In this document: positions 1-9,134 of the stretch, piece by piece
Layout: every line of letters starts with the position of its first letter
Position numbering within the stretch: position 1 is the first letter of the stretch
Assembly (NCBI RefSeq): GCF_037478005.1
Contig: NZ_CP144164.1
Location: forward strand, 62,001-126,000
Direction: 5' to 3'
DNA length: 64,000 nucleotides
DNA from: Alteromonas sp. M12
GTDB lineage: Bacteria > Pseudomonadota > Gammaproteobacteria > Enterobacterales > Alteromonadaceae
Program-made: the position numbers and the translations under genes
The notes under the pieces: generated by a model
Seen by the model: only the letters and a program-made list of their open reading frames with translations
What the model was told of the DNA's origin: nothing
Database searches by the model: none

Positions 1-1259
1 CTTGGTCGTAATGGGTAGGTCGAAATATGTTTAGGTGTTGTTTCCAGTTGGGGTTGCACATATTTATTTACTTTTTCGGGGCGAAAATCATCATCTAACA
101 TCACCTTCGAAATCGCCTCTTCTCCTAGCTTGGCTTGTAGCAATGAGATTAATTGTAAATACGTGAGAGTACCCTTGCTGGCACTGAATAAATCGCCTTT
201 ATCGGGGCTACGTAATTGGGTTTCGGCGGTACTTAGCTCTAGTGCAAATATGGGCGCTTGTAAAACTAAGTTGTCCAATTTCAATATGCTAAGATTAACC
301 CACTTGTCAGCTTGGTATTCTCCTTGCGCAGAACCTACCTCTAAGGTGAGTGCTTTATTATCTCGTTGATAGAAAGTAAAAATAATCTTCTGAGTAAGCA
401 AATCCCGTATTTTTAAAAACTGCTCTAATGCAGTTAACAACAGTTTTATTGGTGATAGAAGTGTGTCGGTATGACTTATCTCATAAAGTAGTTCTAAGTA
501 ACGTTGAAACTTAGATTGGGGATGGTAGAAATCCATTGGATGATGAAATTCACCACTTAGTCTACCCAAGTAAGTCACCAAATCTATATCAAAACGCTTG
601 GCGACATCTTTTAGTGGTAATGCCATCAAATCTGCAAGACTGTGGATACCAACTCGGGCTAATTTGCTCACGGTTTTTTTATCTAGTTCAGAGTCAGTCA
701 GTTGGCGTATGCCAATTTGATGTTGCAGCATAGGAAGATGGTCACTGACCTGATTCCATGCGGTACGGGCTAGGATGCGAGCGGCATAAGGGGATTGTCC
801 GCTGGCATAATAATATTTTACCTGGAACTCTTTTAGTTGGTTTTTAACAACCCGCCAATAGCCATTAAGTCCGCCGTACAACATCAGCATATTGTGTATT
901 CGTAACAGCAAGCCATTTGGCGGAAACAGACAGATATCAGAGGTGACTAGATACAAGTGTTCGGCTATCTCAACTAATTTTTTTTGCTCTATATCACTTT
1001 TATAGGGCAACACCTGGAGGTGTTGATCTAGTGCCGCGGCGGTTCCCAATCCCATTCCTGTGCGAATACCGGCATCAATAGCAGCTTGATTTAATTGCAA
1101 TACGCAATTTGTTTGATGATGCAATATGACCAATGAGTGCTGAGTATTGATCTGCCCGCTAGTGTCTTCAACACGCCTTTGCTGAGGCGATGGAATTGCA
1201 TGACATACACTGTCTAATTGCAAATGAGGAAAGTGTAAATATAACCAAAGAGATTGCAT
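1..1259 (-). CDS. imuB: ImuB, Y-family polymerase-like SOS mutagenesis protein (partial)
   Basis: Open reading frame entering from the left edge; 419 codons are visible and the C-terminus lies outside. The start ATG at 1259 is one base after the imuA stop, so the genes are translationally linked. The N-terminus (MQSLWLYLHFPHLQLDSV) and the following NQAAIDAGIRTGMGLGTAAAL segment match the ImuB/DinP-like fold. The usual Y-family DxD-type catalytic acid near the N-terminus is not seen, as known for ImuB, which acts as a clamp-binding scaffold for DnaE2 in translesion synthesis. The family partner dnaE2 would be expected to the left, outside the window. Control is through the LexA box upstream of imuA. 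Confidence 0.88.
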   Translation of the reverse strand, partial: MQSLWLYLHFPHLQLDSVCHAIPSPQQRRVEDTSGQINTQHSLVILHHQTNCVLQLNQAAIDAGIRTGMGLGTAAALDQHLQVLPYKSDIEQKKLVEIAEHLYLVTSDICLFPPNGLLLRIHNMLMLYGGLNGYWRVVKNQLKEFQVKYYYASGQSPYAARILARTAWNQVSDHLPMLQHQIGIRQLTDSELDKKTVSKLARVGIHSLADLMALPLKDVAKRFDIDLVTYLGRLSGEFHHPMDFYHPQSKFQRYLELLYEISHTDTLLSPIKLLLTALEQFLKIRDLLTQKIIFTFYQRDNKALTLEVGSAQGEYQADKWVNLSILKLDNLVLQAPIFALELSTAETQLRSPDKGDLFSASKGTLTYLQLISLLQAKLGEEAISKVMLDDDFRPEKVNKYVQPQLETTPKHISTYPLRP

Positions 1260-1260
1260 A

Positions 1261-1941
1261 TTAGCTGACTTTAGCCCGTGGAAATGTCAGCACATTAGTG
1301 GCGCGTTGGTTGAGTGCTAATTCAGGCCAAATGTGGCTCATATTGAGATTAAATGGCTGGGCTGGCCAACCGCCTTTACGTTTGGTAATTTGCACCTCTA
1401 AGCCCTGTTCATGAGCACTGAGTTTCATCGCTAGGCTCACCGGTAACGACAAACTTAATTGTCGATTTTGACGCACTACAAAATGTAAAGCGTCACCTTG
1501 TTCAGCGGCTAGTTGTAGACGTTTGGTTTGGGCGATTTCAAGCTGTTGATGCCACATTAGGACACTATGGCAGCAGCCGCTCTTAAGGCATTGCTCGGCA
1601 CTCCAAAGCGCATGCTCTGCACTATTTGGTTGAACAATTAGAACCTGTTCAAGTGTGATCCCAAATTCCGCCAACATTTCTCCGTTAATTTGCATCGGAG
1701 GCGCAATAAACACCAATAAGCGCTTATGCTGCTGACGATATCGCAAAGCTGGCAATAACAAACGTAATTCGCCGATGCCTATGGGAGTATGGATATCAAT
1801 CATTCCCGATTGTGGGAAGCCGCCTTGAAGTGCTTCATCAAGTTCTTCATAACCTGTACTTTCGGAGGTCAGGCACTGTTCTTGTTGATTGCCTTGCCAT
1901 ACTAAGCGTTTATTTTTTAGTTGTTCCAATAGTGTGTTCAT
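1261..1941 (-). CDS. imuA: ImuA, RecA-like translesion synthesis accessory protein
   Basis: About 226 aa, a RecA/SulA-like ATPase-fold protein of the ImuA family, partner of ImuB in damage-induced mutagenesis. The segment GYEELDEALQGGFPQSGMIDI is the RecA-like entry to a degenerate P-loop (IGIGELRLLLPAL), and the C-terminus RATNVLTFPRAKVS is typical of the family. The reading frame stays open to a TTG at 1980, but the ATG at 1941, with GGAG about 12 bases upstream, gives the conserved MNTLLEQLKNK start. The leader between the SOS promoter and this start is long, over 150 bases, and contains a nested inverted repeat at 1983-2021. Confidence 0.87.
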   Translation of the reverse strand: MNTLLEQLKNKRLVWQGNQQEQCLTSESTGYEELDEALQGGFPQSGMIDIHTPIGIGELRLLLPALRYRQQHKRLLVFIAPPMQINGEMLAEFGITLEQVLIVQPNSAEHALWSAEQCLKSGCCHSVLMWHQQLEIAQTKRLQLAAEQGDALHFVVRQNRQLSLSLPVSLAMKLSAHEQGLEVQITKRKGGWPAQPFNLNMSHIWPELALNQRATNVLTFPRAKVS

Positions 1942-1982
1942 AAATAACTTAAACTCCGGATAAGTACCGCATCTCGACAATG

Positions 1983-2021
1983 CTATTTTTACGCCTACGG
2001 CGTTGGAGGTTCTAAAAATAG
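1983..2021. repeat. Nested inverted repeat in the imuA leader
   Basis: Arms CTATTTTTA (1983-1991) and TAAAAATAG (2013-2021) pair perfectly over 9 bp. Inside them is a second small hairpin CGCC-TAC-GGCG (1992-2002). It sits between the LexA-controlled promoter and imuA, so the imuA mRNA would carry it. It could be a mobile-repeat remnant or a leader structure; sequence alone does not decide. Confidence 0.5.
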
Positions 2022-2098
2022 TCCGCTATTACGTGCAAACCCCCGCTCTACTATCCATAACAATTTTATTATCGAGCATAATAAACAGGTATAATTTA

Positions 2099-2118
2099 TA
2101 CTGTATTTATGTACAGTA
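2099..2118. promoter_or_regulatory. LexA-binding SOS box of imuA-imuB
   Basis: CTGTATTTATGTACAG flanked by TA on both sides is a full match to the gammaproteobacterial LexA consensus CTGT-N8-ACAG. It lies about 160 bases upstream of imuA and about 97 bases upstream of the divergent EVE gene. Its position on the minus-strand -10 assigns it to imuAB. Confidence 0.92.
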
Positions 2119-2142
2119 TATTGATCAATTTCATAGATGCAA
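2115..2142 (-). promoter_or_regulatory. imuA sigma-70 promoter overlapping the SOS box
   Basis: Read on the minus strand, -35 TTGCAT (2137-2142) is followed by a 16-base spacer and -10 TATACT (2115-2120). The -10 hexamer runs into the LexA box, so bound LexA would block polymerase. The same geometry recurs at the 52.0 kb SOS promoter. Confidence 0.7.
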
Positions 2143-2214
2143 GTTTTGCTGTAAGTTGAAGCAATAGTTATTATGATGGACCGCTGTAGTACCAAAGAGC
2201 ATAAAAGGTAGGTT

Positions 2215-2682
2215 ATGAATTATTGGTTATTTAAGAGTGAACCAGATGCATTTAGCATCGACGATTTAGCGAATAAGGCCAATCAAACAGAGCATTGGGA
2301 TGGTATTCGTAATTATCAGGCTCGCAACTTTTTGCGGGATAAAGTGCAACTTGGTGATCAAGTATTCATATATCATTCTAGTTGTAAAAATGTCGGAATA
2401 GCAGGTTTGGCCGAAGTGGTGAAGGGCGCTTATCCAGATCATACTCAGTTTGACCCAGAGTCAAAATACTATGATCCGAAATCAGATCCTGAGCAGCCTA
2501 GATGGTATATGGTGGATGTTAAATTGGTTAAAAAATTCAATCAAATCCTGAGCTTAAAAAGCATAAAGGCGATGCCGCAGATACAACAAATTGGCCTGGT
2601 TCAAAAAGGCCATCGTTTGTCTATTATGCCCGTGAATGCAGAAGAATTCGCTTATTTGCTTAAAGAGTGTAACGAACTTTAA
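2215..2682 (+). CDS. EVE domain-containing protein
   Basis: 155 aa, the full length of a single-domain EVE/PUA-like protein. The N-terminus MNYWLFKSEPDAFSIDDL and the internal WDGIRNYQARNFLRDKVQLGDQVFIYHSS block are family hallmarks. EVE domains are related to YTH and PUA folds and are thought to bind modified bases in DNA or RNA; the cellular role of this stand-alone form is not established. An AGGTAGG Shine-Dalgarno lies just before the ATG. It is divergent from imuAB and shares its upstream region with the SOS box, but the box geometry fits imuA, not this gene. Confidence 0.9.
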   Translation: MNYWLFKSEPDAFSIDDLANKANQTEHWDGIRNYQARNFLRDKVQLGDQVFIYHSSCKNVGIAGLAEVVKGAYPDHTQFDPESKYYDPKSDPEQPRWYMVDVKLVKKFNQILSLKSIKAMPQIQQIGLVQKGHRLSIMPVNAEEFAYLLKECNEL

Positions 2683-2694
2683 TTAAAAATAGAT

Positions 2695-2722
2695 TGCAGA
2701 GCATTGAAGCTCTGCATATTTT
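2695..2722. terminator. Rho-independent terminator between convergent genes
   Basis: Stem TGCAGAGC (2695-2702), loop of 6, stem GCTCTGCA (2709-2716), then TATTTTAC. It separates the EVE gene from the convergent DUF885 gene. The T tract is better on the plus strand. Confidence 0.7.
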
Positions 2723-2727
2723 ACAAA

Positions 2728-4485
2728 TTATGACTTTTTCTGTTGTTCAATAAATAAAGCAATATTTTCTCTAAGTACAGACAGTGGGATAGAGCCGTAC
2801 TCCAACACTGCATCATGAAATGCACGTAAATCAAACTTATCACCAAGGGCTTCTTCAGCTTCAGCGCGTAATTTTTTAATCTCTAACTCGCCAATTTTAT
2901 AGGCTAGCGCCTGTGCTGGCCAAGAGATATAACGGTCGATTTCAGTGGTCACGTTGTGTTCTGAAAGCGCTGTATTCTCTAGCATATAATCTAAAGCGCG
3001 CTGTCGCGACCAACCTTTTATGTGCATACCGGTATCAACCACCAAACGGCACGCTCGCCACATTTCATAACTCAAGCGACCAAATTCTTCGTAGGGTGTT
3101 TGATAAATTCCCACTTCTTTGCCCAGAAACTCAGAGTACAAGCCCCAGCCTTCACCAAAAGCTGAAATGTAAGTGTAACGACGTACATTTGGTAAATCAC
3201 TCATCTCTGATGCAAGTGAGATTTGTAAATGATGGCCCGGAACCGCTTCATGCATTGTCAGTGCAGGGATAGCATATAAAGGTCGTTTATCTAATGCGTA
3301 GGTGTTTACCCAGTAATAACCAGGTTCATCGTCACGCCTTGGTGATACATATCTGCCTGTGGTGTATTTCGGTGCAATGGCATCAGGAACGGGGGCTACG
3401 CCGTAAGGAGTACGAGGTAGCTTATAAAACAGCTTAGGCAACTGTGCATCCATGCGTTTAGCTACGTAAGATGCGTGTTTCAACAGTTCAACTGGCGTTT
3501 TTGCATAAAATTGCGGGTCGGTACGTAAGAATTGGATAAATTCATTAATACTACCTTGGAACTCTAATTCATCCACAATGTTCTGCATTTGGGCTCGTAT
3601 ACGCGCTACTTCTGTTAATCCCAGTTGATGGATTTCATCCACTGAAAGATCTGTAGTGGTATAATATTGGGCGCGATTTTGGTACATCTGTTCGCCGTTA
3701 GGCCAAGACTTAGAAGCCACATCTGACTTTGCTTTAGGAATATAATCGGTGACTAAAAAATCGTAAAAGTGTTGATAAGCACCCATAACATCTTGTTTGA
3801 TAACTTGCTTCGCTTCTATTATTAATGCACGTTTTTGTGCCTCAGAAACATTGATATCATCGATTTTTAGGAAGGGGCTGTAAAATGTATTTTCTTCTAC
3901 CTGACTGTTAAAAAAACTCTCTACCGACTTTTCAAAACCCAGCATAACCGCTTTGGGTTGAACCATTCCCACTTCCATCCCTTTTTTCATCCACGCAATT
4001 TGTTGCGCAAAATAAGCGGGGATTAAACGAAGTCGAGTGAGATAATTTTGGTAGTCTTTTAGATCCGCGAAGCGACTCGAACGGGGGAGTCCAGCCATTG
4101 CACTATGAAAACCGTACTCCGACGTTAACGGTACATAATGTGCGTTGAAACGATATTCATCGACATAATTTTGCACCCGATAACGCTGCATCAGCAAATT
4201 AATTTGATCTGTTCGAGCTAACTGCTGTTTATCTATTTGGTCTAGTTGGTTTAAGAATTTTTTGAATTGAGAGTTTTGTTTGGCGAGCCCATCAGGCGAA
4301 ATATCGGCAAGTTTGTCATCGAAGTCATGTACTCCTTGAGAGCTTGCGTAAACAGGTGATATAGATAGCTCGTATTGCCAAATATCATCCATCAATTGAA
4401 GTAATTTTTGCTGTTCAGATGCGGTAACTGGAAGGCATAGAAACAGCAAGAAAAATATCGATACTCTGTTCAAAACTATATGCAT
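2728..4485 (-). CDS. DUF885 family putative exported metallopeptidase
   Basis: 585 aa, the usual DUF885 length. Residues 1-23 form a signal peptide (hydrophobic SIFFLLFLCLPVTAS), so the protein is exported. The zinc-protease-like motif HEAVPGHHLQ lies near residue 413, followed by FGEGWGLYSEFLGKE about 30 residues later, the expected second metal-ligand helix. DUF885 proteins are predicted gluzincin-like peptidases of unknown substrate. It is monocistronic by context, with a convergent neighbour behind it. Confidence 0.85.
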   Translation of the reverse strand: MHIVLNRVSIFFLLFLCLPVTASEQQKLLQLMDDIWQYELSISPVYASSQGVHDFDDKLADISPDGLAKQNSQFKKFLNQLDQIDKQQLARTDQINLLMQRYRVQNYVDEYRFNAHYVPLTSEYGFHSAMAGLPRSSRFADLKDYQNYLTRLRLIPAYFAQQIAWMKKGMEVGMVQPKAVMLGFEKSVESFFNSQVEENTFYSPFLKIDDINVSEAQKRALIIEAKQVIKQDVMGAYQHFYDFLVTDYIPKAKSDVASKSWPNGEQMYQNRAQYYTTTDLSVDEIHQLGLTEVARIRAQMQNIVDELEFQGSINEFIQFLRTDPQFYAKTPVELLKHASYVAKRMDAQLPKLFYKLPRTPYGVAPVPDAIAPKYTTGRYVSPRRDDEPGYYWVNTYALDKRPLYAIPALTMHEAVPGHHLQISLASEMSDLPNVRRYTYISAFGEGWGLYSEFLGKEVGIYQTPYEEFGRLSYEMWRACRLVVDTGMHIKGWSRQRALDYMLENTALSEHNVTTEIDRYISWPAQALAYKIGELEIKKLRAEAEEALGDKFDLRAFHDAVLEYGSIPLSVLRENIALFIEQQKKS

Positions 4486-4594
4486 GTTGGACTTTTTCCT
4501 AATTATTATAGTTACAGCTTAAGGCAAAACGGCTCCAATACAAAACGTACTGAAACTGTAATTGACGGTATGTTAGGTGCTGTACGGAAAAGTA

Positions 4595-4918
4595 CTAATT
4601 TTTAGGTGTGTAAATCGGACTCGGAAATGCCGTTACTTTATCTGACAATTCAGTAATTTTTGCCGTACCTTGTTTCTTCACTTCGTCAATTCTTAACACG
4701 CTGTGCATAGGTATATAAGTGTGTTTTACATCAGCAAATTCGGTTTTTAATTTTTCGTGGCTCGGGTCTAATACCAGCGTTGTGTGGGTATCCCAGACAA
4801 AATCACCTATCTCTACAAATCCAAACATACTGCCTTGACTGACTTCACGTACATAAACTTCATAACGTTCGCCATTACTAACAAACTGTACCCTAAATAA
4901 AGGATTTTTAGTTGTCAT
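4595..4918 (-). CDS. DUF1820 family protein
   Basis: About 107 aa, matching the DUF1820 family in length and in motifs such as LFRVQFVSNGERYEVYVREV near the N-terminus and the IPMHSVLRIDEVKKQG segment. The frame extends to a GTG at 4927, but the ATG at 4918 gives the conserved start. No signal peptide or membrane segment. The function is unknown; the family is widespread in gammaproteobacteria as a small cytoplasmic protein. Confidence 0.83.
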   Translation of the reverse strand: MTTKNPLFRVQFVSNGERYEVYVREVSQGSMFGFVEIGDFVWDTHTTLVLDPSHEKLKTEFADVKHTYIPMHSVLRIDEVKKQGTAKITELSDKVTAFPSPIYTPKN

Positions 4919-5059
4919 CTTACTCACTTTTAGATATCAAAACGGGCATGAATTCTAACGACAACTGAGACAATCGCCAAGTGAAATTCGAAGGCTATTG
5001 ATAAAACCATATAGGTTATTAAATATGAAAACCAGAAGTGAGAAGACTAGGCTATTTAA

Positions 5060-5629
5060 TTAAGGTTTCAGTGGCCCTAAAATGGCCTGAGTAGCCAACA
5101 TTAGTTCATCAGTGTCACCGGCTAAAATCCCATTAACGGCAAATCCTTGTACGTAACTGCATAACTGTAAACCGGTGGACTCAATATTGATATCCTGCCT
5201 AACTTCTCCTAGTTTTTGGGCTTTTTCCAAACAACCAATAAAGTCAATCTGGAGACGATCCAGATAATGCCGACCAATATCTCGGATCTTGAGGTCATCG
5301 AAGCCTAATTCAGTAATAATATTAATTAACAAACAGCCTCTACCTCTAACCAAATCAATATAAGCTGAGAAAAAACCTTGAATAGAAAGCATACCTTGGT
5401 TGTGTTCTAGGTGTGAAAACGCTTTGGATAAATGCTGCTCTTGATAATGGGCTAGCACAATATATAAAAACTGCTGTTTAGAACCGAATTCAATATAGAA
5501 TCCACGTCGGTTAAAATCGGTTCTGGCGATAATTTCGTCCATTGCAGCACCATGATAACCATGCTCCAAGAAGACCGCAATTGCTTGTTCAAGCACCTCT
5601 TCAACGTTGTATAGGGCCTTACGAGGCAT
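5060..5629 (-). CDS. TetR/AcrR family transcriptional regulator
   Basis: 189 aa. The N-terminal helix-turn-helix spans about residues 8-52 (LEQAIAVFLEHGYHGAAMDEIIARTDFNRRGFYIEFGSK order, with FYIEFGSKQQFLYIVL as the recognition end), followed by an all-helical ligand-binding region. A near-perfect inverted repeat directly upstream (5650-5667) is probably its own operator. No divergent target gene exists here, as the next gene slmA points the same way, so any other target lies elsewhere. Effector unknown. Confidence 0.88.
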   Translation of the reverse strand: MPRKALYNVEEVLEQAIAVFLEHGYHGAAMDEIIARTDFNRRGFYIEFGSKQQFLYIVLAHYQEQHLSKAFSHLEHNQGMLSIQGFFSAYIDLVRGRGCLLINIITELGFDDLKIRDIGRHYLDRLQIDFIGCLEKAQKLGEVRQDINIESTGLQLCSYVQGFAVNGILAGDTDELMLATQAILGPLKP

Positions 5630-5649
5630 ATCAAATTCGCTTAAATAAA

Positions 5650-5667
5650 AAAGAACATGTGTTCTTT
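5650..5667. promoter_or_regulatory. Probable autoregulatory TetR operator
   Basis: AAAGAACA-TG-TGTTCTTT is an inverted repeat with 8-bp perfect arms and a 2-bp centre, 20 bases upstream of the tetR start codon. Its size and position match self-repressing TetR-family operators. Confidence 0.65.
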
Positions 5668-5703
5668 ATAGGTTAGTCGAGAATTAGATTGTGTCAATAC
5701 ATT

Positions 5704-5779
5704 GTAGCAGGGGCTTTAGCCTTTGCGCTATGTTCGATTTTCTGCGGGTATAAATTGTAGCAGGGGCTTTAGCCCCTGA
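5704..5779 (+). repeat. Two solitary REP elements related to the 9.1-9.6 kb array
   Basis: Two copies of the GTAG-headed palindrome GTAGCAGGGGCTTTAGCC begin at 5704 and 5757. The second is intact (GGGGCT/AGCCCC arms); the first has lost its right arm. They match the forward REP of the 70-bp array and sit between the tetR promoter and the slmA 3' end. Confidence 0.8.
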
Positions 5780-5840
5780 CTGATGTCCGGTTTCCAGATT
5801 GAATAAACATCAGCAACCGGATTATATTATCGAAACGAAT

Positions 5841-6431
5841 TTAAGAAAAAAACTGTTTGTTGATGAACTGCCAAGTTTCTTTAAAATCTTCGGTGGGGCG
5901 GCGTTTGAAATCACTACGGATAAACAAATTAATACGACCGTCGGTATAGCAGATCAGCATATTTGCAATCACACCTTCATCCGCAGGTAATGATTTTCCT
6001 TCACGAAGTTTACGTTCTCTTAAAACCTGTTTTATTTGCGTTTCAAGGCGCTCAAAAATCTGTGCAATTCTGCCACGTAAACGTTCCTGCTCTCCCATTA
6101 AGGCATCACCGTTCAAAATGCGGGTAATACCTGGATTTTTTTCTGAGAAACCTAAAATCAAATGAATAATCAATTGAATACGCACAGCGCTATCTTTTTC
6201 TTCATTAATAATTTTATTGATACGTGAAAACAAGGTTTCTTCGATAAACTCAATTAAACCTTCAAACATCCGTGCTTTACTGGGAAAGTGGCGGTATAAA
6301 GCAGCCTCTGACACGCCTACTTCTGTTGCCAATTTAGCCGTAGTGATACGCTGTCCAGGGTTGTTTTCTAGCATACTTGCTAGACATTGCAGAATTTGCG
6401 CTCTGCGGTTTGGACGTTTAATCGCGGGCAT
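5841..6431 (-). CDS. slmA: Nucleoid occlusion factor SlmA
   Basis: 196 aa, full length. The TetR-like N-terminal helix-turn-helix ([20 protein letters not shown], about residues 28-48) and the following [23 protein letters not shown] are strongly SlmA-like. SlmA binds SBS sites over the chromosome and stops FtsZ ring assembly there. It lies 45 bases downstream of coaBC on the same strand. In enterobacteria dut sits between these two genes; here it is absent. Confidence 0.96.
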   Translation of the reverse strand: MPAIKRPNRRAQILQCLASMLENNPGQRITTAKLATEVGVSEAALYRHFPSKARMFEGLIEFIEETLFSRINKIINEEKDSAVRIQLIIHLILGFSEKNPGITRILNGDALMGEQERLRGRIAQIFERLETQIKQVLRERKLREGKSLPADEGVIANMLICYTDGRINLFIRSDFKRRPTEDFKETWQFINKQFFS

Positions 6432-6476
6432 TAATCATGTCTCCCTGTCTGTAGGACCATATTATTATTCTTAGAG

Positions 6477-7685
6477 TTATTTTGTTGCATGTTTATTTCT
6501 ATATTTTTCAGATACTAATTGCATCAATTTAAAAGCAAGTTGCTTTTTATCGGCAACATCGAGAGATTTTTCACCCTCTTTCCAAAAAACCGTCAAAGCA
6601 TTTTGATCACTATTGAATCCAATGTTGCTATTTGAAACATCATTAGCAGCGATCATATCAAGCTGTTTACGCTCCAGCTTTTCTTTTGCATAACGACTAA
6701 CGTCTTGTGTTTCGGCAGCGAAGCCGACAGTGAACACTGACCGTTGTTGTTTTGCGACATCTGCAAGAATATCAGGGTTTTTAGTAAAAGTAAGGGTCAA
6801 CTCTTGATTGTTCTTCTTGATTTTTTGATTTACCGCTTCTAAAGGACGATAGTCGGCTACGGCTGCACAGCCAATGAAAATATCCGCGCTTTGTATATTT
6901 CCCATAACGGCATCATGCATTTGTTGCGCACTTTCAACATTAATCAGGTTCGCTTTGTTAGGAGCGCTTAAATTTACTGGGCCACTCACCAAAGTCACTT
7001 CAGCACCCATGGCTATTGCCGCATTGGCTAGTGCATAACCCATTTTGCCCGAGCTGTGGTTGCTGATGTAACGCACGGGATCAATTGCTTCTCGGGTCGG
7101 TCCTGCCGTAATCACTATTTTTTTGCCAGTCAAGCATTGAGGCGGCTTGGGTTGGGTGATTAGGTCTGCCAAGTACTGAGGTTCAGGCATACGTCCTTGC
7201 CCAATATCGCCACAAGCTTGCTCACCTGAGTCGGGTGGAATAATAGTGACCCCACGATTGGACAAGATGGAAAGGTTCTTCTGCGTAGCATCAGCCTTCC
7301 ACATTTGCTGATTCATGGCAGGAGAAATATATACCTCAGCAGTACTGGCCAAGCATAACGTCGACAACAAATCGTCGGCCATGCCATGGGCAAGTTTAGC
7401 AATAAAGTTTGCGGTGGCAGGGGCGATAAGAATGCTATCAGCCCATTTCGCCAACTCTATATGACCCATAGCTGCTTCTGCAGCCGGATCGAGTAAATCG
7501 CTAGAAACCGGATTGCCTGATACTGCTTGCAATGCTAAAGGACTAACAAAATGTTCAGCTGAAGCGGTTAATACTGCTCGTACCTCAGCGTCCTTGGCGG
7601 TTAGTTTGCGTATTAAATCTGGGGTTTTATAAGCGGCAATGCCACCTGTAATTCCGAGTAAAACCTTGTGCTTTTGAATGGCCAT
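6477..7685 (-). CDS. coaBC: Bifunctional phosphopantothenoylcysteine decarboxylase/phosphopantothenate-cysteine ligase
   Basis: 402 aa. The N-terminal flavoprotein CoaC half ([29 protein letters not shown]) runs to about residue 180, and the CoaB synthetase half follows ([40 protein letters not shown]). The enzyme makes 4'-phosphopantetheine for coenzyme A in the cytoplasm. It is divergent from radC, the standard arrangement, and precedes slmA. Confidence 0.97.
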   Translation of the reverse strand: MAIQKHKVLLGITGGIAAYKTPDLIRKLTAKDAEVRAVLTASAEHFVSPLALQAVSGNPVSSDLLDPAAEAAMGHIELAKWADSILIAPATANFIAKLAHGMADDLLSTLCLASTAEVYISPAMNQQMWKADATQKNLSILSNRGVTIIPPDSGEQACGDIGQGRMPEPQYLADLITQPKPPQCLTGKKIVITAGPTREAIDPVRYISNHSSGKMGYALANAAIAMGAEVTLVSGPVNLSAPNKANLINVESAQQMHDAVMGNIQSADIFIGCAAVADYRPLEAVNQKIKKNNQELTLTFTKNPDILADVAKQQRSVFTVGFAAETQDVSRYAKEKLERKQLDMIAANDVSNSNIGFNSDQNALTVFWKEGEKSLDVADKKQLAFKLMQLVSEKYRNKHATK

Positions 7686-7861
7686 GTGTCTAAATATTCA
7701 CTAAAAATCTGTGCTGCATTTTACCTAATATAAAGGTTAGACAAAACACTTAGGTACTTGATATGACTTAATATTGGCCTGATCGGCGATCATTTGCTAG
7801 GTTTAATTAGTGATATACGACTAATTGCTAGTAATTTTAACCCTAATTCAGGCACGGATGC

Positions 7862-8536
7862 ATGAAACTATCAGAATGGCCAAAAATGGAGCGGCCAAGA
7901 GAAAAGCTCCTATCCATGGGCAGTGAAGCTCTTTCAGACGCAGAACTTCTCGCTATTTTTTTGAGAACTGGAGTACAAGGAAGCAGTGCTGTTGATTTAG
8001 CTCGTGAATTACTCACTCAGTTTGGCTCTTTACGCAGTTTACTGAATGCCAGTAAAAGCCAATTTTGCTTGGGTAAAGGTTTGGGCGAAGTGAAATATGT
8101 ACAGTTACAAGCGACTTTGGAAATGTCGAAACGCTATTTTGCTCAATCACTCACGCGAACACACACATTTGATAGCGCCAATCGCACTAAACAGTATCTG
8201 CTGAGTCAACTACGTGACGAACCTAACGAGGTCTTTGCGGTATTAATGCTCGACAGCCAACATCGTCTTATTACCTTCAAAAAACTGTTTTTTGGGACGA
8301 TTAACGCAGCAAGTGTTTACCCTCGAGTCATTGTTCAACAAGCCTTAGAGTGTAATGCAGCGGCAATTATATTAAGTCACAACCACCCGTCGGGCATCGC
8401 AGAGCCTAGTCAAGCAGATCAACATATTACTCAACGTATCAAACACGCCTTAGAGTTGATTGATGTCACTGTACTGGATCATATTATTGTCGGCGATGGT
8501 GACTGCGTGTCTTTTGCTGAACGGGGATTGGTATAA
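7862..8536 (+). CDS. radC: DNA repair-associated JAMM protein RadC
   Basis: 224 aa, full length. It has an N-terminal helix-hairpin-helix-like region ([10 protein letters not shown], residues about 28-37) and the C-terminal JAMM metalloprotease-like motif [16 protein letters not shown]. RadC proteins are named for an old repair phenotype, and their exact activity is still unclear. Divergent from coaBC, as in most gammaproteobacteria. Confidence 0.95.
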   Translation: MKLSEWPKMERPREKLLSMGSEALSDAELLAIFLRTGVQGSSAVDLARELLTQFGSLRSLLNASKSQFCLGKGLGEVKYVQLQATLEMSKRYFAQSLTRTHTFDSANRTKQYLLSQLRDEPNEVFAVLMLDSQHRLITFKKLFFGTINAASVYPRVIVQQALECNAAAIILSHNHPSGIAEPSQADQHITQRIKHALELIDVTVLDHIIVGDGDCVSFAERGLV

Positions 8537-8641
8537 GGCAATCAGATGCATAAAATCAATTAAAAAGGCATATGAATGAAAGTATTGGTAAAGGAATAAT
8601 TCATCATAGGTGTAAATTCATGTAAAACACAGGATAGTATA

Positions 8642-9133
8642 ATGACTTACCCCAATACCCTTATTTTTGTTGATCTCAGCGCTGATGATCCCGCTGCTGC
8701 TGGTGAGTTTTACGCCGAGGTGTTTGGTTGGGAAAATGACCCTCGTCCAATGGGGGTTTATCATCGCATGGTTCCCGGTGGTGTTATGCACGACAGTGAA
8801 GGCAATGAAACCACGATTGGAAACTTTCACCTTGGCATACATAAAGCTGAAAATGCCCGTCCTCATCCCAGTCCTGATGGCGTTGAGCCCCGCTCTATAT
8901 CCACCGAAGGGCGTAAGCCTAGGGTTTGGATTTTAGTCAGTGATGATGACAATATTGACGATATTTTAGCCCGTGCAGAGTCTCGAGGTGCAAGTATTTT
9001 ATGGAAGGATCATTTTTGGGCTGAATTTAATGGTATTAACGCAGCCTTTCAAGATCCTTGGGGTAATGAAATTATATTGTGGGTAAAAGGTGGTGATGCA
9101 CCTCAGATACCTGCTCATTTTACCCAAGAATAA
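8642..9133 (+). CDS. VOC (glyoxalase/bleomycin-resistance-like) family protein
   Basis: 163 aa. The N-terminal VDLSADDPAAAGEFYAEVFGWE and the C-terminal AAFQDPWGNEIILWV motifs mark a single vicinal-oxygen-chelate module, here with an insertion that holds the HPSPDGVEPRSI stretch. VOC proteins bind a metal and act as lyases, isomerases or binding proteins; the substrate is not predictable. The gene is followed at once by the 70-bp REP-pair array. It could belong functionally to the catabolic island on the other side of the array, but there is no direct evidence. Confidence 0.85.
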   Translation: MTYPNTLIFVDLSADDPAAAGEFYAEVFGWENDPRPMGVYHRMVPGGVMHDSEGNETTIGNFHLGIHKAENARPHPSPDGVEPRSISTEGRKPRVWILVSDDDNIDDILARAESRGASILWKDHFWAEFNGINAAFQDPWGNEIILWVKGGDAPQIPAHFTQE

Positions 9134-9134
9134 C

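Noticed and set aside
1995..2195. 66-codon minus-strand frame between imuA and the EVE gene
   Set aside because: It runs through the LexA box, the promoter and the inverted repeat, has no ribosome-binding site and an amino-acid composition unlike a protein.
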